The position numbers and the translations under genes were made by a program. 58,149 nucleotides of DNA from Actinomycetota bacterium (lineage in GTDB: Bacteria > Actinomycetota > Acidimicrobiia > Acidimicrobiales > AC-14). The notes beneath the pieces were generated by a model. That model searched no databases. It was not told where the DNA came from and saw nothing but the letters and a program-made list of their open reading frames with translations. How positions within the stretch are numbered: the stretch's first letter is position 1; the number at the start of each line of letters is the position of its first letter. The stretch covers positions 1 through 58,149 of the forward strand of contig JBFMCT010000020.1 in assembly GCA_040754375.1 (NCBI GenBank), given 5' to 3'. Shown here piece after piece: positions 49,293 through 57,204 of the stretch.

Positions 49293-50996
49293 TCAGCCGC
49301 GGTAGCGGTTGGTGATGGGCAGGCGGCGGTCCTTGCCGAAGGCCTTGGGGGTGACCCGCACGCCCGGGGGGGCCTGGCGCCGCTTGTACTCGGCCTTGTC
49401 GACCAGGTCGACCACCCGGCGCACCAGGTCGGCGTCGAACCCGGCCCGCACCAGGTCGGCGGCCGTGGAATCGCCTTCGATATAGGCCTCCAGCACGGGG
49501 TCGAGCTGTTCGTAGGGCGGCAGGGACTGGTCGTCGCGCTGGTCGGGCCGCAGTTCGGCCGTGGGCGGCTTGGCCAGCACGTTGGCGGGGATGGCCGCCG
49601 CCTCCCGGGCCAGGGCGTAGACGAGGGTCTTGGGCACGTCCTTGATCACCGCGAACCCGCCCGCCAGGTCCCCGTACAGCGTGGAGAACCCGACCGCCAT
49701 CTCGCTCTTGTTGCCCGTGGCCAGCACCATCCAGCCGAACTTGTTGGACAGGGCCATCAGCAGCAGGCCCCGGGCACGGGCCTGGACGTTCTCCTCGGTC
49801 AGGTCGGGCGCCAGGCCCTCGAACGAGGGGCCCAGCTGGGCCAGCGCGGCGGCGTGCAGGGGCTCGATGGGCACGACCCGGCTCTCGATCCCCAAGTTGG
49901 CGGCCAGCTCCAGGGCATCGGCGGTCGAGGTGTCGCTGGTGAAACGCGACGGCATCAGCACCCCGTGCACGTGCTCGGGCCCGAGGGCCTCGGCCGCGAT
50001 GGCGGCCACCAGCGACGAGTCGACGCCACCGGACAGGCCGATCACCACGTCGGTGAAGCCGTTCTTGCGGACGTAGTCGCGGGTGCCCACCACCAGCGCC
50101 CGGTGGACCTCGGCCACAGGGGCCAGCACCGGGGCGAGCACCGCCGGCGCCGCAGGACCGAAGGCGGCGTCGGCTGCCCGCGGGGGGCTCACCAGCACCT
50201 CGTCGAGCGGCTGGGCCGGGGCCCGGCCCCGAGGGTCGAGCAGGCGCTTGCGGAAGACGGGACGCACGTCGAGGTCGACCACCATCGTGTGCTCGGCGAA
50301 CTGGGGGGCCCGGGCCACGATCTCGCCGATGGACGACACGGCCAGCGATGCCCCGTCGAACACCAGCTCGTCCTGGCCACCCACGGCGTTCACGTAGAGC
50401 AGCTCGCACGACGCGTCGGCCGCCCGGGTGGCCAGCATGCGCTCGCGCTCGGGCAAGCGGCCCGCGTAATAAGGGGACGCGCTGAGGTTGACCACCAGCT
50501 CGGCGCCACCGGCGGCCTGCTCGGCCATAGGCCCGGCGGGAGCCCACACGTCCTCGCAGATCGTCACCCCGACCCGCACCCCGGCCACCACGAAGAGCAC
50601 GAGCGGGCCGGAGGCGGGCGTGAAGTAGCGCTGCTCGTCGAACACCGAGTAGTTCGGCAGCAGGCGCTTGCGGTAGACACCCCGCACCGTCCCCGAGGCG
50701 CACACGGCCGCCGCGTTGTAGAGGTCACGGCGGGCGTCGACGAACCCCACCACGGCGGCACACCGGCCCGTACGCGACGCCAGCTTCTCCAGGGCGACCA
50801 GGTTGTCGGCCACGAAGCCGGGCTTGAGCAGGAGGTCCTCGGGCGGGTAACCGCAGATGGCCAGCTCGGGGAACACGGCCAGGTCGGCGCCCTCGGCCTC
50901 GGCCTCCGACAGGGCGCCCAGCACCCGCTCGACGTTGCCGTCGAGGTCGCCGACGACGGTGTCGATCTGGCAGGCGGCAACCCGCAGTCGGGCCAG
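49293..50996 (-). CDS. nadE: Glutamine-dependent NAD+ synthetase
   Basis: The protein has an N-terminal amidase (nitrilase-like) domain starting LRVAACQIDTVVGDLDGNV with VFPELAICGYPPEDLLLKPGF, and a C-terminal synthetase domain with the P-loop VIGLSGGVDSSLVAAIA. It makes NAD from deamido-NAD with Gln. The only in-frame ATG (51062) lies eight bases from the divergent sigma gene, leaving no room for promoters. A CTG at 50996 is preceded by AGGAGG at five bases, exactly before the conserved RLRVAACQID start, so I place the start there. That is unusual and depends on the ribosome binding site argument. Confidence 0.9.
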   Translation of the reverse strand: MARLRVAACQIDTVVGDLDGNVERVLGALSEAEAEGADLAVFPELAICGYPPEDLLLKPGFVADNLVALEKLASRTGRCAAVVGFVDARRDLYNAAAVCASGTVRGVYRKRLLPNYSVFDEQRYFTPASGPLVLFVVAGVRVGVTICEDVWAPAGPMAEQAAGGAELVVNLSASPYYAGRLPERERMLATRAADASCELLYVNAVGGQDELVFDGASLAVSSIGEIVARAPQFAEHTMVVDLDVRPVFRKRLLDPRGRAPAQPLDEVLVSPPRAADAAFGPAAPAVLAPVLAPVAEVHRALVVGTRDYVRKNGFTDVVIGLSGGVDSSLVAAIAAEALGPEHVHGVLMPSRFTSDTSTADALELAANLGIESRVVPIEPLHAAALAQLGPSFEGLAPDLTEENVQARARGLLLMALSNKFGWMVLATGNKSEMAVGFSTLYGDLAGGFAVIKDVPKTLVYALAREAAAIPANVLAKPPTAELRPDQRDDQSLPPYEQLDPVLEAYIEGDSTAADLVRAGFDADLVRRVVDLVDKAEYKRRQAPPGVRVTPKAFGKDRRLPITNRYRG

Positions 50997-51070
50997 TTGT
51001 CCTCCTCGCGATCGGGGCCAGTCGTGCGTGACGAGCCTACCGATGGTGAAAAGGCGTAGCATTTACCTCG

Positions 51071-52600
51071 ATGGACGATGCCCAGCTCGTCCAGCGGGCA
51101 GCTACGGGTGATACGGCGGCTCTCGCTCGTGTCTACGACCGCTACGCCGGCCGACTCCACGACTATCTGTGGTGGGTCCTGCAGGACCGCGACCAAGCGG
51201 ACGACGCCCTCTACGACACCTTCATAGAGGCGGCCGCCCGGGCCGATCAGCTGGTCGAGCCGGAACGGCTCCGCACCTGGCTGTTCGCCATCGCCAGCCG
51301 CCAGGCCCTGGCCGGTCGCCACCGTCCGGCCCCGGCCTCGTCTACGCCGGCCCCGCCCACGGGGGCCGGGGCGAGCTGGGGCGAGCTGGTGGAGGTGGTA
51401 CGAGCCGTCGGCGAGCAGCTCCCGGCCCGGGACCGGGCGATCTTGGACCTGCGGTGCCGCCAAGGCTTTGACGACGACGACCTGGCCGACATCCTCGGCG
51501 CCTCGCCCAGCCAGGCCGGGCCCATGGCCGACCGGCTGACCCACGAGGCCGAGGAGGCGTTGGCCGAGAACGTGGTGGCCTACCTGGGCCGCCAGGACTG
51601 CGACGAGCTCGCCGGCGTGCTGGTGGGCGCGGGGGCGATCCTGACCGCCTCCGAACGGCGCCTCGTCTCCGAGCACGCGTGGGACTGCCCGACGTGCGGC
51701 CCCCGGCGCCGGCGCCACCTCGCGGCCGGCACCCTCATGCGAGTGGGGCCCGCGGGGCCGCCCTCGCCTGAGATCGCCGGCCAGGTGCTCGAAGGAGCCG
51801 AGCTGGCGTCCCACCGCGGCCGGCCTTGGCCGGCCCGCCGGGGCGGGTTCCCGCCACCGCTGCCCATGGCCGGGCCTCGGCGCTGGCCCGTGGCCGTGGC
51901 TGCCGCCCTGGTGCTCGTTCTCGGGGCCGGCGCCCTGATCGCCACCCGCGACGACGGGGGCGGCGAGCGGGTGGCGGCCGTGGGCACGACGGTCGCCGTC
52001 CCGACGACGACGTCGCGCGCCACGACGACGGTGGCCCCCACCACGACGATGCCCGAAGGCGATGAGGGTGAGCCCGATGGCTCGACCACCACCGGCCGTC
52101 CCATAGTGGTCGCGGGCACCGGGGGAGCCGGGACGGGCGGCACCGGTGGCGGTGGCGGTGGCCCCGGGACCGGCGGGGGCGGGACCGGAGGGGGCAACAC
52201 GGGCACCACCGCGACGACGGTCGCCACCACCACGACCACGACGACCACGGTGCCGCCCGACGTCGACGGGCCGTCGCTCACCGGCCTGTCCGTCAGCCCG
52301 TCGACCGTGCGCCCCAATGGCACGTGCACCAACGCCGACCCCATGCAGACCACCGTCACGGTGACGGCCAGCGATCCGTCCGGTGTGAGCTCGGTCACGG
52401 CCATGTTGTCGACCGACCCAGAGTCGCTGAGGACGATGACCGCTTCCGGCGCGGGCAGCTACTCGGCGACCCTCGGACCGTTCAAGGCCTTGAACGCCCA
52501 CCTCCAGGAGATCGCCTTACCCGTGCTGGTCTCGGCCACCGACGGTGCCGGCAACGAATCGATCACCAGCGTCAGGCTGACCCTTCGCTGCACAACCTGA
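51071..52600 (+). CDS. ECF sigma factor fused to zinc-finger/TM/Thr-Gly-rich stalk/Ig-like domain
   Basis: The 509-residue protein has sigma region 2 (about 1-80: VQRAATGDTAALARVYDRYAGRLHDYLWW) and region 4 (about 105-165: LPARDRAILDLRCRQGFDDDDLADILGAS). Then a ZAS-like zinc motif H202-x3-C206-x2-C209 (HAWDCPTC), a cytoplasmic linker, one transmembrane helix (about 272-292), a Thr/Gly/Pro-rich stalk (about 305-395) and a C-terminal Ig-like/bacterial-adhesin-like domain (about 398-509). A sigma factor and its regulator in one polypeptide, tethered to the membrane, would need proteolysis or a conformational signal to act. ECF groups with fused zinc-finger and TM regions are described (for example ECF52-like); the Ig-like end is what I cannot match. 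Divergent from nadE. Confidence 0.85.
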   Translation: MDDAQLVQRAATGDTAALARVYDRYAGRLHDYLWWVLQDRDQADDALYDTFIEAAARADQLVEPERLRTWLFAIASRQALAGRHRPAPASSTPAPPTGAGASWGELVEVVRAVGEQLPARDRAILDLRCRQGFDDDDLADILGASPSQAGPMADRLTHEAEEALAENVVAYLGRQDCDELAGVLVGAGAILTASERRLVSEHAWDCPTCGPRRRRHLAAGTLMRVGPAGPPSPEIAGQVLEGAELASHRGRPWPARRGGFPPPLPMAGPRRWPVAVAAALVLVLGAGALIATRDDGGGERVAAVGTTVAVPTTTSRATTTVAPTTTMPEGDEGEPDGSTTTGRPIVVAGTGGAGTGGTGGGGGGPGTGGGGTGGGNTGTTATTVATTTTTTTTVPPDVDGPSLTGLSVSPSTVRPNGTCTNADPMQTTVTVTASDPSGVSSVTAMLSTDPESLRTMTASGAGSYSATLGPFKALNAHLQEIALPVLVSATDGAGNESITSVRLTLRCTT

Positions 52601-52642
52601 ACGAGCCCTGAGGAGAGGCCGGGGGCTGCGAGACTGCTGGCC

Positions 52643-55408
52643 GTGGCCGCCACCGCCGTCCAGGAGGCGATAGACCGCTCGGCGGCACCCGCCGTGGTGG
52701 CCGTTGCCCTGCAACGGCTGGAGGAGGCCCACCAGGGGCTGGCGGACCGGCTGGTGGCCGAGCCCGGTCTGTGCCGGGCCCTGGTGGCCGTCACGGCCGC
52801 CAGCCGGTCCCTGACCGAGCTGCTGGTCGCCGACCCGGCGGCTGTCGAGGTCATCGCGAACCTCGACGACCGGCGGCCCATGGGGACGATCTCGGCCAGC
52901 GCCGACCTGCGGCGCTGGAAGGCACTCGAACTGCTGCGGGTGGCGGCCCGTGACCTGCTGGGCATGGACGACCTTCCCCAGGTCGGGCGTGACCTGGCGG
53001 CGCTGGCGTCCGACGCCCTGCAGGCGGCCTACGAGCTCGCCGGCTCACCCCCGCTGGCCGTGATCGGGATGGGAAAGCTCGGGGGCTCCGAGCTCAACTA
53101 CTCCAGCGACATCGACGTGATGTTCGTGGCCCGGCCCGGGGACGAGGACACCGACCGGGCGGCGCGTGCCCTGATGGCCGCCGCCCGGGAGGCGTCGTTC
53201 CGGGTCGACGCCAACCTCCGGCCCGAGGGGCGGGACGGCCCCCTGACCCGCACCCTGGGTTCGTTCGAGGCCTACTGGGAACGGTGGGCGCAGACGTGGG
53301 AGTTCCAGGCCCTCATCAAGGCCCGGCCGGTGGCCGGGGACCCCGAGCTGGGCCAGGCGTTCCTGGCCAGCGCCCAGGAACGCCTTTGGGGCCGGCCGTT
53401 CACGGCCGACGACCTGCGGGCGGTGAGGACCATGAAGGCCCGGTCGGAGGCTGAGCTGGCCCGCAAGGGCCTGACCGACCGGGAGATCAAGCGGGGCCGG
53501 GGCGGCATCCGAGATATCGAGTTCGCCGTGCAACTGCTGCAACTGGTCCACGGGGGCCACGACGAGTCCCTCCGTTCGCCCACCACGCTCGACGCCCTGG
53601 GCGAACTGGGCCGTTCGGGCTATGTGGACGCGGCCGACGCCCGATCGCTGAACGAGGCCTACCACCTGCTGCGGACCGTCGAGCACCGCCTCCAGCTCGA
53701 ACGCGAGCAGCAGGTGCACTCCCTGCCCACCGACAAGGGGGCGCAGGACCGGCTGGCCCGCGTCCTGGGTTATCGCGACACGGTCGAGGCCACGGCCGGC
53801 GAACTGTTGTCCAGCTACCTGCGCCGGCTGCAGGCCGGGGTGCGCTCCATCCACGAGCACCTGTTCTTCCGGCCGCTGCTCGACGCCCTCTCGGCCCACC
53901 CGGCGGGCACCGTGCCCGCTCCGGCCATGCCCGCCGAGGCGGTGGTCGACCGGCTGGCGGCGTTCGGGTTCACCGACGCGGCCCGCACGCGCGCCGCCCT
54001 CGTCGAGCTGACGGGGGGGCTGACCCGTTCGTCGCGCCTGATGCAGCAACTGATGCCCCTGCTGCTCGACTGGCTCTCGGTGTCACCCGACCCCGACCTC
54101 GGGCTGCTCGGGCTGCGCAAGCTGGCCTCGGGGCGCCAGCGCACCACCGAACTGGCCGTCGCGTTCCGCGACTCGCCCGAGTCGGCCCGGCGCCTGTGCG
54201 TCCTGCTCGGCACCAGCGCCCGGCTGTCGGCCACCCTCGAACGCGAGCCCGACCTGATCCCCGCCCTCAGCACTCCCGAGGCCCTCGAGCCCCGGACGTC
54301 GGAGGCCATGGTGGCCGGGGCCACCGCGTCGTTCACGTGGCGCTCCGAGCTCGAGGACCGCCAGCGGGGCCTACAGAGGTTCCGCCGCCGGGAGGAACTA
54401 CGGATCGCGGCGGCCGACGTCCTCGGGCTGGCCGGAGACCTACCGGTGACCGAAGGCCCAGCAGCGCCCCGAGGTAGCCCGACGAACGGGGACGATCCGG
54501 TGGTCGTCACCGCCCGCCAGCTCACGGCGCTGGCCGAGGCCAGCCTCACTGCGGCCCTGGCCGCCGTGGGGCCGGCCGTCCCCTTCGCGGTGATAGCCAT
54601 GGGCCGCTTCGGTGGCGCCGAGCTGTCCTACGCCAGCGACCTCGACGTGCTGTTCGTCTACGAGGGGTCGACACCCGAGGAGTTCGCGGTGGCCGAACGG
54701 GCGGCCGAGTCGCTCCTGCGGTTCGTCTCCGGGCCCACGCCCGCCACCCAGGTCTACCCCCTCGACCTCGGCCTGCGTCCCGAAGGCAAGGACGGCCCGC
54801 TGGCCCGCAGCCTGGCCGGCTACCACCAGTACTACGAGCGCTGGGCGCAGACCTGGGAACTGCAGGCGCTCACCCGCGCCCGGTTCGTAGCCGGGGACGC
54901 CGACCTCGGCCGCCGGTTCCTCGACCTGGTCGAGCCCTACGTATGGCGCGACCCGTTCCCCGAGGCCGACGTGCGCGAGATCCGGAGGATGAAGGCCCGG
55001 GTCGAGCGTGAACGGATCCCCCCGGGCGAGGACCCCCAGTTCCACCTCAAGCTGGGCCGGGGTTCACTGTCGGACATCGAGTGGACGGCCCAGCTCCTCC
55101 AACTCCGCCACCGCACCCAGGCCACGGGGACGATGGCCGCCCTCGACCGCCTGCGAGACGTCGGCGTGCTGGCCGCCGACGACCACGAGGTGCTGGCTGA
55201 CGCCTACCGCTTCTGCGAGCGGGCCCGCAACCGCTGGTTCCTCGTCAAGGGATCACCCGACGACTCCCTCCCCCGCCGGCCCGAGCAGATGGCCCGCCTG
55301 GCCCGCTCCCTCGACACCACGCCCCACGACCTCCGCGAGAACTACCGCCGCGTCACCCGCCGGGCCCGCCACGTCGTCGAGCGCCTCTTCTACGGCAAGG
55401 ACGAGTAA
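52643..55408 (+). CDS. glnE: Glutamine synthetase adenylyltransferase/deadenylylase
   Basis: The 921-residue protein has two nucleotidyltransferase domains with GSELNYSSDIDVMFV (about 152-166) and GAELSYASDLDVLFVY (about 655-670), preceded by GMGKLG and AMGRFG. The domain order is deadenylylase-like N-terminal half, then the adenylyltransferase C-terminal half (ending RRARHVVERLFYGKDE), as in GlnE. It adjusts the activity of glutamine synthetase in response to nitrogen. The start is GTG 52643. The sigma fusion gene ends 42 bases upstream. No glnA or glnB in the window. Confidence 0.95.
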   Translation: MAATAVQEAIDRSAAPAVVAVALQRLEEAHQGLADRLVAEPGLCRALVAVTAASRSLTELLVADPAAVEVIANLDDRRPMGTISASADLRRWKALELLRVAARDLLGMDDLPQVGRDLAALASDALQAAYELAGSPPLAVIGMGKLGGSELNYSSDIDVMFVARPGDEDTDRAARALMAAAREASFRVDANLRPEGRDGPLTRTLGSFEAYWERWAQTWEFQALIKARPVAGDPELGQAFLASAQERLWGRPFTADDLRAVRTMKARSEAELARKGLTDREIKRGRGGIRDIEFAVQLLQLVHGGHDESLRSPTTLDALGELGRSGYVDAADARSLNEAYHLLRTVEHRLQLEREQQVHSLPTDKGAQDRLARVLGYRDTVEATAGELLSSYLRRLQAGVRSIHEHLFFRPLLDALSAHPAGTVPAPAMPAEAVVDRLAAFGFTDAARTRAALVELTGGLTRSSRLMQQLMPLLLDWLSVSPDPDLGLLGLRKLASGRQRTTELAVAFRDSPESARRLCVLLGTSARLSATLEREPDLIPALSTPEALEPRTSEAMVAGATASFTWRSELEDRQRGLQRFRRREELRIAAADVLGLAGDLPVTEGPAAPRGSPTNGDDPVVVTARQLTALAEASLTAALAAVGPAVPFAVIAMGRFGGAELSYASDLDVLFVYEGSTPEEFAVAERAAESLLRFVSGPTPATQVYPLDLGLRPEGKDGPLARSLAGYHQYYERWAQTWELQALTRARFVAGDADLGRRFLDLVEPYVWRDPFPEADVREIRRMKARVERERIPPGEDPQFHLKLGRGSLSDIEWTAQLLQLRHRTQATGTMAALDRLRDVGVLAADDHEVLADAYRFCERARNRWFLVKGSPDDSLPRRPEQMARLARSLDTTPHDLRENYRRVTRRARHVVERLFYGKDE

Positions 55409-55417
55409 GGACGAGTA

Positions 55418-55542
55418 GGCGCTTGCCTTTCCGATCGACAAGTCTGTTGTCGATGCAAGCGCCGCCCGACCGAGCGAGCGCCAGCGAGCCGGGCGGGGAT
55501 AGGGGAGCACGGCGCAGCCGTGCGCCGGGGGCGCAGCCCCCG
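55418..55542 (+). terminator. Cluster of four hairpins downstream of glnE
   Basis: Four stems are packed in about 125 bp. The first (55418-55463) has a nested structure: outer arms GGCGCTTGC / GCAAGCGCC and inner ATCGACAA / TTGTCGAT. Next is a CCGCCCG / CGGGCGG stem (about 55462-55495). Two stems with a GCA loop follow: GCACGGC-GCA-GCCGTGC (55507-55523) and CGGGGGC-GCA-GCCCCCG (55526-55542). They probably terminate glnE. Direct repeats AGGACGAGTA flank its stop codon. The identical loops suggest a repeated structured element. Confidence 0.65.
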
Positions 55543-55559
55543 AGGCGGCTAAGGCACAA

Positions 55560-55577
55560 CCTCAAGTACACTTGAGG
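55560..55577. promoter_or_regulatory. SoxR box (CCTCAAGT-AC-ACTTGAGG)
   Basis: The 18-bp dyad has eight-base perfect arms around an AC centre and matches the Escherichia coli soxS operator (CCTCAAGT-TA-ACTTGAGG) except at the centre. It lies 2 bases upstream of the soxR start codon, on the expected promoter strand or its complement. It supports autoregulation or a leaderless or divergent promoter. Confidence 0.88.
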
Positions 55578-55579
55578 AT

Positions 55580-56017
55580 ATGGAGGAGGAGCTGGCGATC
55601 GGGGCCGTGGCCGAACGAGCGGGGATGGCGGTCTCCGCTCTTCGCTTCTACGAGGACCGGGGCCTGATCCGCTCGAACCGATCGGCCGGGGGCAAGCGCC
55701 ACTACCCCCGCCATGTGCTGCGCCGGCTGGCCTTCATCCAAGCCGCGCAGCGGGTTGGGCTCAGCCTGGACGAGATCGGGCGGGCGCTGGCCACCCTGCC
55801 CGCCGACCACGGGCCGACGGCCGCCGAGTGGAACCGCCTGTCGGCCTCGTGGCGCCCGCTCGTCGACGAGCGCATCCGCCTCCTGGAGGCCCTGCGGGAC
55901 GACCTCGACGGCTGCATCGGCTGCGGCTGCCTGTCGCTGGAGTCGTGCCGGCTGCGCAACCCAGGCGACGCCGCCGCCAGCCAAGGCCCTGGTCCCCGCT
56001 ACCTGCTGGGGGACTGA
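55580..56017 (+). CDS. soxR: Redox-sensing MerR-family regulator SoxR
   Basis: The 145-residue protein has a MerR helix-turn-helix (about 5-70: AIGAVAERAGMAVSALRFYEDRGLI), a dimerisation helix and the [2Fe-2S] motif C112-x2-C115-x-C117-x5-C123 (CIGCGCLSLESC), followed by the usual NPGD and PRYLLGD end. It senses redox-cycling compounds or superoxide. The ATG follows the SoxR box by two bases, with no Shine-Dalgarno, suggesting a leaderless mRNA. The stop is TGA, after which the frame continues open for 53 codons (see the remnant entry). Confidence 0.95.
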   Translation: MEEELAIGAVAERAGMAVSALRFYEDRGLIRSNRSAGGKRHYPRHVLRRLAFIQAAQRVGLSLDEIGRALATLPADHGPTAAEWNRLSASWRPLVDERIRLLEALRDDLDGCIGCGCLSLESCRLRNPGDAAASQGPGPRYLLGD

Positions 56018-56179
56018 CCGGCCGGGCGAGCGTTGGGGGGCTGGCATACGCTCGGACGACCGTCCTGGCCTGTCGACCTCGCCTACGACGAAGGCCGCGA
56101 CCTGCTCTATGTCGCCAGCGCGGGTGGGGGCGGCGAGGGGTCCCCGCCGAGCCTCTACTTCCAGGCCGACGGCGTCTAG
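56018..56179 (+). pseudogene. C-terminal remnant in the soxR frame
   Basis: Directly after the soxR TGA the same frame stays open to TAG 56179 and encodes a coherent peptide with GRPSWPVDLAYDEGRDLLYV and a Gly-rich segment ending SLYFQADGV. The codons are GC3-biased, as in real genes. No start with a ribosome binding site is visible. It looks like the C-terminal end of a beta-propeller or WD-like protein that lost its N-terminus when soxR moved in. Read-through of TGA is an alternative but I do not favour it. Confidence 0.4.
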
Positions 56180-56265
56180 GAGCCCCGTAGCGGCAATCCA
56201 CGGCACCGTGGCCGCCCGGGATGGAGGCCGACAGTCCGACACGACCTTGGCCTACGGTGGGGGTC

Positions 56266-57204
56266 ATGGAGACGACAACCGACCGTCGAACACCTGCCCC
56301 CAACGGGGGTGGGCTCTCCATCGAGGTGGCCCATCTCACCAAGCGCTACGGCGATCGGGCCGTCGTCGCCGACCTGTCGTTCGTCGCCAGGCCCGGGCGC
56401 GTGACCGGGTTCCTCGGGCCCAACGGCTCGGGCAAGTCGACGACGATGAAGGTCATGGTCGACCTCGCGGCGGCCGACGGCGGCGAAGTGACGATCGGTG
56501 GCCATCGCTACCGCGATCTCCCGGTCCCGTCGGCCACGGTCGGCGCCCTCCTCGAGTCGAACGCGTTCCATCCCGGGCGCACCGGCCGCAACCACCTGCG
56601 GGTACTGGCCGACGCGGACGGCATCGGCCACGACCGGGTCGACGAGGTCCTCGAGCTCGTCGAGCTCCAGGACGCGGCTGACCGGCGGGTGGGCGCCTAC
56701 TCCCTGGGGATGCGGCAACGCCTCGGGTTCGCCGGCGCGCTGCTCGGTGACCCTCCTGTGCTCGTCCTCGACGAGCCCGCGAACGGTCTCGACCCCATGG
56801 GCATCCACCAGATGCGGGACCTGCTGCGGGCTCGAGCCTCGGCCGGGCACACGGTGCTCGTCTCCAGCCACCTCCTCGCGGAGGTCGAGTTGCTGGCCGA
56901 CGACGTCGTGGTCGTCAACCGTGGGCGGCTCGTGACCAGCGGGCCGCTCAGCGAGCTGCAGGAAGCCGCCATCCGGGCCCGGTGCTCCCAGCCCGAACGG
57001 CTCCACAGCCTGCTCGAGGACACCGGTGCCATCGTCGAACGTGTGGGCGACGCCCTCGTCGTGCGGGGAATGGCGATGGAGGATGTCGGCCGGCGAGCCT
57101 TCGACGCCGGGATCGTCATCCACGAGCTGGCGTCCCACGCCGGTTCGCTCGAAGAGCGCTTCCTCCAGTGGACCAGCGCCCCGGAGGGACCGGTCGGCAC
57201 ATGA
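56266..57204 (+). CDS. ABC transporter ATP-binding protein (DRA/CcmA-type)
   Basis: The 312-residue ATPase has Walker A GPNGSGKST (51-59), the signature-like YSLGMRQRLGFAGALLGDPPVLVLDEPANGLDP including Walker B and D-loop, and the H-loop SSHLLAEVE. The C-terminal 90 residues form a regulatory domain of the antibiotic-efflux/DRA subfamily. ATG 56266 has GGTGGGGG upstream. It overlaps the permease gene (ATGA). An ABC-2-type exporter for a lipid or antibiotic is likely; no substrate clue. Confidence 0.9.
   Translation: METTTDRRTPAPNGGGLSIEVAHLTKRYGDRAVVADLSFVARPGRVTGFLGPNGSGKSTTMKVMVDLAAADGGEVTIGGHRYRDLPVPSATVGALLESNAFHPGRTGRNHLRVLADADGIGHDRVDEVLELVELQDAADRRVGAYSLGMRQRLGFAGALLGDPPVLVLDEPANGLDPMGIHQMRDLLRARASAGHTVLVSSHLLAEVELLADDVVVVNRGRLVTSGPLSELQEAAIRARCSQPERLHSLLEDTGAIVERVGDALVVRGMAMEDVGRRAFDAGIVIHELASHAGSLEERFLQWTSAPEGPVGT

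Noticed and set aside
55580-56179. SoxR as a selenoprotein read through TGA
   Set aside because: SoxR ends normally at PRYLLGD, the Sec position would have no functional sense, and no SECIS-like hairpin is obvious directly after the TGA.
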